64,000 bases of DNA from Cordia subcordata. Its lineage: Eukaryota > Streptophyta > Magnoliopsida > Boraginales > Cordiaceae. Positions 61,201 to 64,000 of the stretch are shown here, one piece after another. Both the position numbers and the translations under genes were made by a program. Numbering within the stretch: position 1 is the stretch's first letter; every line of letters starts with the position of its first letter. The DNA lies in assembly GCA_028554755.1 (NCBI GenBank), contig JAPTOF010000003.1, positions 24,220,001 through 24,284,000 of the forward strand. The letters are read 5' to 3'. The notes beneath the pieces were generated by a model that ran no database searches, was not told where the DNA came from, and saw nothing but the letters and a program-made list of their open reading frames with translations.

Positions 61201-64000
61201 ATCTGTCTTACATCAGAAAGTATGACCCTAGTATAGTTTTTAATCTCCAGAATATTACTCAACATTGTTAACCTTCACATTATGACTTTTAAAAGCCTAT
61301 TTAGTTATTGAATAAGGAAATTATAGATTAATACATCAGTTGATAGTCAATGCACAGGGTGACATACATATATGTAGGTGTGTACTTCTATAGGTATAAG
61401 GAGATAGTAGATATTTGTTATCTTACTTTTGGTGTTAACTATGTATAGTTGATAAATGTGTTGAAACTCTGAATTTTAAATCCATTTTAAAATTTTAATC
61501 ATTATATGATTATTGGGAGGGCATCATACTCAAATTTGGTTAGACTCTTATCTCTATGTTCCTATATCAATAAAGAGAAGTGGTTTGTGGTGATCCTAAG
61601 GATTTCATCTGTCTGCCGTCTGTGTTACTTACTAAAATAGTGGAAGAAGGGTCATTGGTCTCATTTGAGGAGATCCATTCTTTACACGGTGATGTTCAAT
61701 GTTTAGTATACACATGACCTCAAAGTATTGACGTTCACAATTGGAATATATATGGTATAGGTAAAAAAAATTCAGTCTTCCTAGTTCAGTGCAAGTTATT
61801 TGCCAGTATGTGCTATCCGCTTTAATTTAGTTAAATTCTTGCCACATCATCTTTTTGAGGGATACCTCAATGTCCAGTTACTGATGCCAAAGCATCAGAC
61901 ATGCCACAGCAGTCTTTCCTCCGTTCTTTGTGATTCCACTGTCAGCCTCTTTCCTTGTCTGCATAATGCTCTGGACTTTGCATGCTCTTTCTCTAAAACC
62001 TTTCCTTGTTACGTTTCTGCTTATGCCTATTCAAAAGAGTGGGCTGTCAAGTAGTTATCCGAGGGTTGGTATTGTGGCATCTCTGAGTTGGTTGCCGGCA
62101 GATTTATCTACCAGGGCAGCTTTCAAAGATCTTTCTTACTTCATGGTCTTTGTTTACCTTTAGAGCTTACTACGCTTCCTGGCAGAAGTGATCTTCAATC
62201 AGAGCACAATGACTCTATACACCAAAGTCTTTTCTGCAAAAAAGGTTCAGAAGTGGACATCTTTGTTTGGTTCATGCTCCTCTTGGTTTAACTGTTAAAC
62301 AATTGGTTAACTGTTAAACAATTATATTATCAGTGTTCGTCTTGTACATGGATCGGACCTGGAAGTTCTTGGCTGTGTCTGATGTTCTTTTTGTCATCTC
62401 TGGCCTAGTTGGGTGGTTAATTTTTTTGGTTGAACAAGTGATCATGCCCTGCAGAGTAGGCAGAGTGTCCATCCATTCTACGTGGCTCCTCTTCTTCCTT
62501 GGTCTATTTCATTTCAATCTTGTTTTCGTGTTTCTTTCTACGAGGTATATGGGAAAAATTGGGCTAGGGGAGTTGTCCAAGACTGCATGGTATGTTAGTG
62601 TCATTTTTGTATACGAATTCATTCATGTAAACACTGTTAATTTGAAACTAATCTTAAAATTCTGAAGCCTATTCTATTATTTGTTTACTTTTGAAACTTG
62701 TTAAAATGTGATTTTTTAATGTTGTCGCTGTTGTTGTGGTTTCTGTCATTTTTTCTTGTTTTCAATCATGGTCATTATTACTACTAGTGAGACATGAATT
62801 CAAAACACATCCTGTCAAGAAGCGCATGAGTAGTAAAACAAAAAGCATCAAGTACTGCTATTTATTGCTCGTAAAATACTGTTACATAGTGTTTGGAAAC
62901 TCTTGTAATATAAAATTTATTTCATTTATAAGTGAATTTAATAAGGAATTGTATTTGCAAATGAATTTTATTGTTTGCATACTTAGAGCGGTTTTAAGTC
63001 AATTTTATCATTTGTAAATCCTAATTGTATTTGGAACACATATAGAATTAGAATTAATATGTACTAAATAGGATTGTGTAGAAAGGGATGGTGTTGTACT
63101 TTGTTATTAATTATAGAGATATTTTTGTTTGCATGAGATTTTTGTAGGATTTTTTTTTCGTAGAATTACAATTCAACCTCATGGGTTCGGATTTGAATAT
63201 AATTAGAGTAATTTAAGATTTACAAATCTTGAAATTCTAAATAAATTCTATATTTTAATAAAATGTTACAAAATATAAAAATTGAATTTGCAAATGAATC
63301 TTGCAAAATTTTGTGGAATTTATTTGTTCCTAACAGTCTGTTAGAGTGTCTCGATATTTTTGGAGTTATTTTGATCTTTACAATACCACTATTTCTAAAG
63401 TTATTGAATCGATTGTTGATTAAATATGTTAGATCTGACCCTTTATTATTCATCAAAATATTGTCCAAGTTAGCTGACCGATGAGATGTAGAAGATTTTA
63501 TTTTAATATTGTATTTTAGTCATTTATTTTATTTGCAAATTAAAAACTTTATTTTTGTAATGACTTGAAATTTAAAAATAATTGATTGTGATGTGCTAAT
63601 AAAATGTTAAAAAAACTAATACCTAGGAGATTGATATTGATAGTTCAAAGTGACGACATAAACAGATAAACTAGATTCATGGTATGGCAATTCTCGTAAG
63701 TCATGGTACGGCGTCTTCCGTTGGATTTCTTACGTGGACTCATCAACCTCAATTCAATTCCAGATCCCCACGTATCATAAAAACGGTAACGTATAAATTT
63801 CTCTTATTTCAGTTTGGCCCCTGGAACATTTGGAAATTCACGATCTGGACCTCCTAAAAATGATTTCTTCCATCCGATAGATTGCTTTCGAAATCAGACC
63901 TCCTAAACGCCCGCATAAAATTTTCTTTTTCTTTTTCTTTTTTTTTTATTGCTGATGTTCAATTTTTATCATCTATGCAAATAAATAAATAAAAAAATAC
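58278..64000. other. KH gene 3' flank and unassigned region
   Basis: The first few hundred bases are probable 3' UTR of the KH gene. Beyond that no protein family is recognised. Between about 61780 and 62680 base composition is less AT-rich and several frames of 63-110 codons overlap, none with a known motif; this could be a non-coding transcript or relic. A perfect hairpin lies at 60972-61004. The end of the window (from about 63650) is GC-richer and may approach the promoter of a gene outside. Confidence 0.4.
60972..61004. repeat. Perfect 11-bp inverted repeat
   Basis: TTGAGAAATCC (60972-60982) and its complement GGATTTCTCAA (60994-61004) flank an 11-nt loop. No gene lies next to it. Confidence 0.8.

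Noticed and set aside
62333..62665. 110-codon frame with hydrophobic segments as a membrane protein gene
   Set aside because: No recognisable domain, no promoter or splice support; kept only as part of an unexplained region.

Overview
The window is about 64 kb of AT-rich nuclear DNA from a flowering plant. Its genes have introns with GT/AG borders and eudicot-like families (JAZ/TIFY, glycolate oxidase, DUF4408/DUF761, RLP29-type LRR, plant KH protein). Between them lie long stretches of transposon debris. A core eudicot is likely; I cannot name the species.

Layout. 1-9.4 kb: gene-free, with a CACTA-type MITE, a solo LTR nested in a TIR element, three Tourist-like MITEs (TSD TTA or TGA) and a TIR element whose right arm is tandemly duplicated. 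9.9-11.6 kb (+): a short JAZ repressor of the JAZ8/TIFY5A type, with two upstream G-boxes, a poly-Q tract and a SINE in intron 2. 16.8-20.3 kb (-): a complete 11-coding-exon peroxisomal glycolate oxidase. 24.6-24.9 kb (-): a secreted Gly/Ser-rich protein. 26.3-27.7 kb (-): an RLP29-like LRR protein with a predicted GPI signal, broken by two single-base frameshifts. 34.2-35.1 kb (+): a DUF4408/DUF761 protein. 38.1 kb (+): a serine-type tRNA body with a CAA anticodon, probably a decayed tRNA gene. 39.1-39.4 kb (-): NAA38, the Sm-like auxiliary subunit of the NatC N-terminal acetyltransferase. About 43-50.2 kb (-): a decayed endogenous pararetrovirus (Caulimoviridae) copy. 54.7-58.3 kb (+): a five-KH-domain RNA-binding protein of the Arabidopsis At4g18375 type. 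58.3-64 kb: no recognised gene.

The genes are independent single loci, as usual in a plant chromosome; I see no cluster or operon-like unit. I found no convincing undescribed system. The most useful leads are the serine-bodied tRNA with a leucine-type anticodon, the doubly frameshifted but otherwise intact RLP29-like gene, the pararetrovirus copy with stop and substitution at catalytic motifs, a U2 snRNA 5' fragment, and several non-autonomous DNA elements with resolvable target-site duplications.
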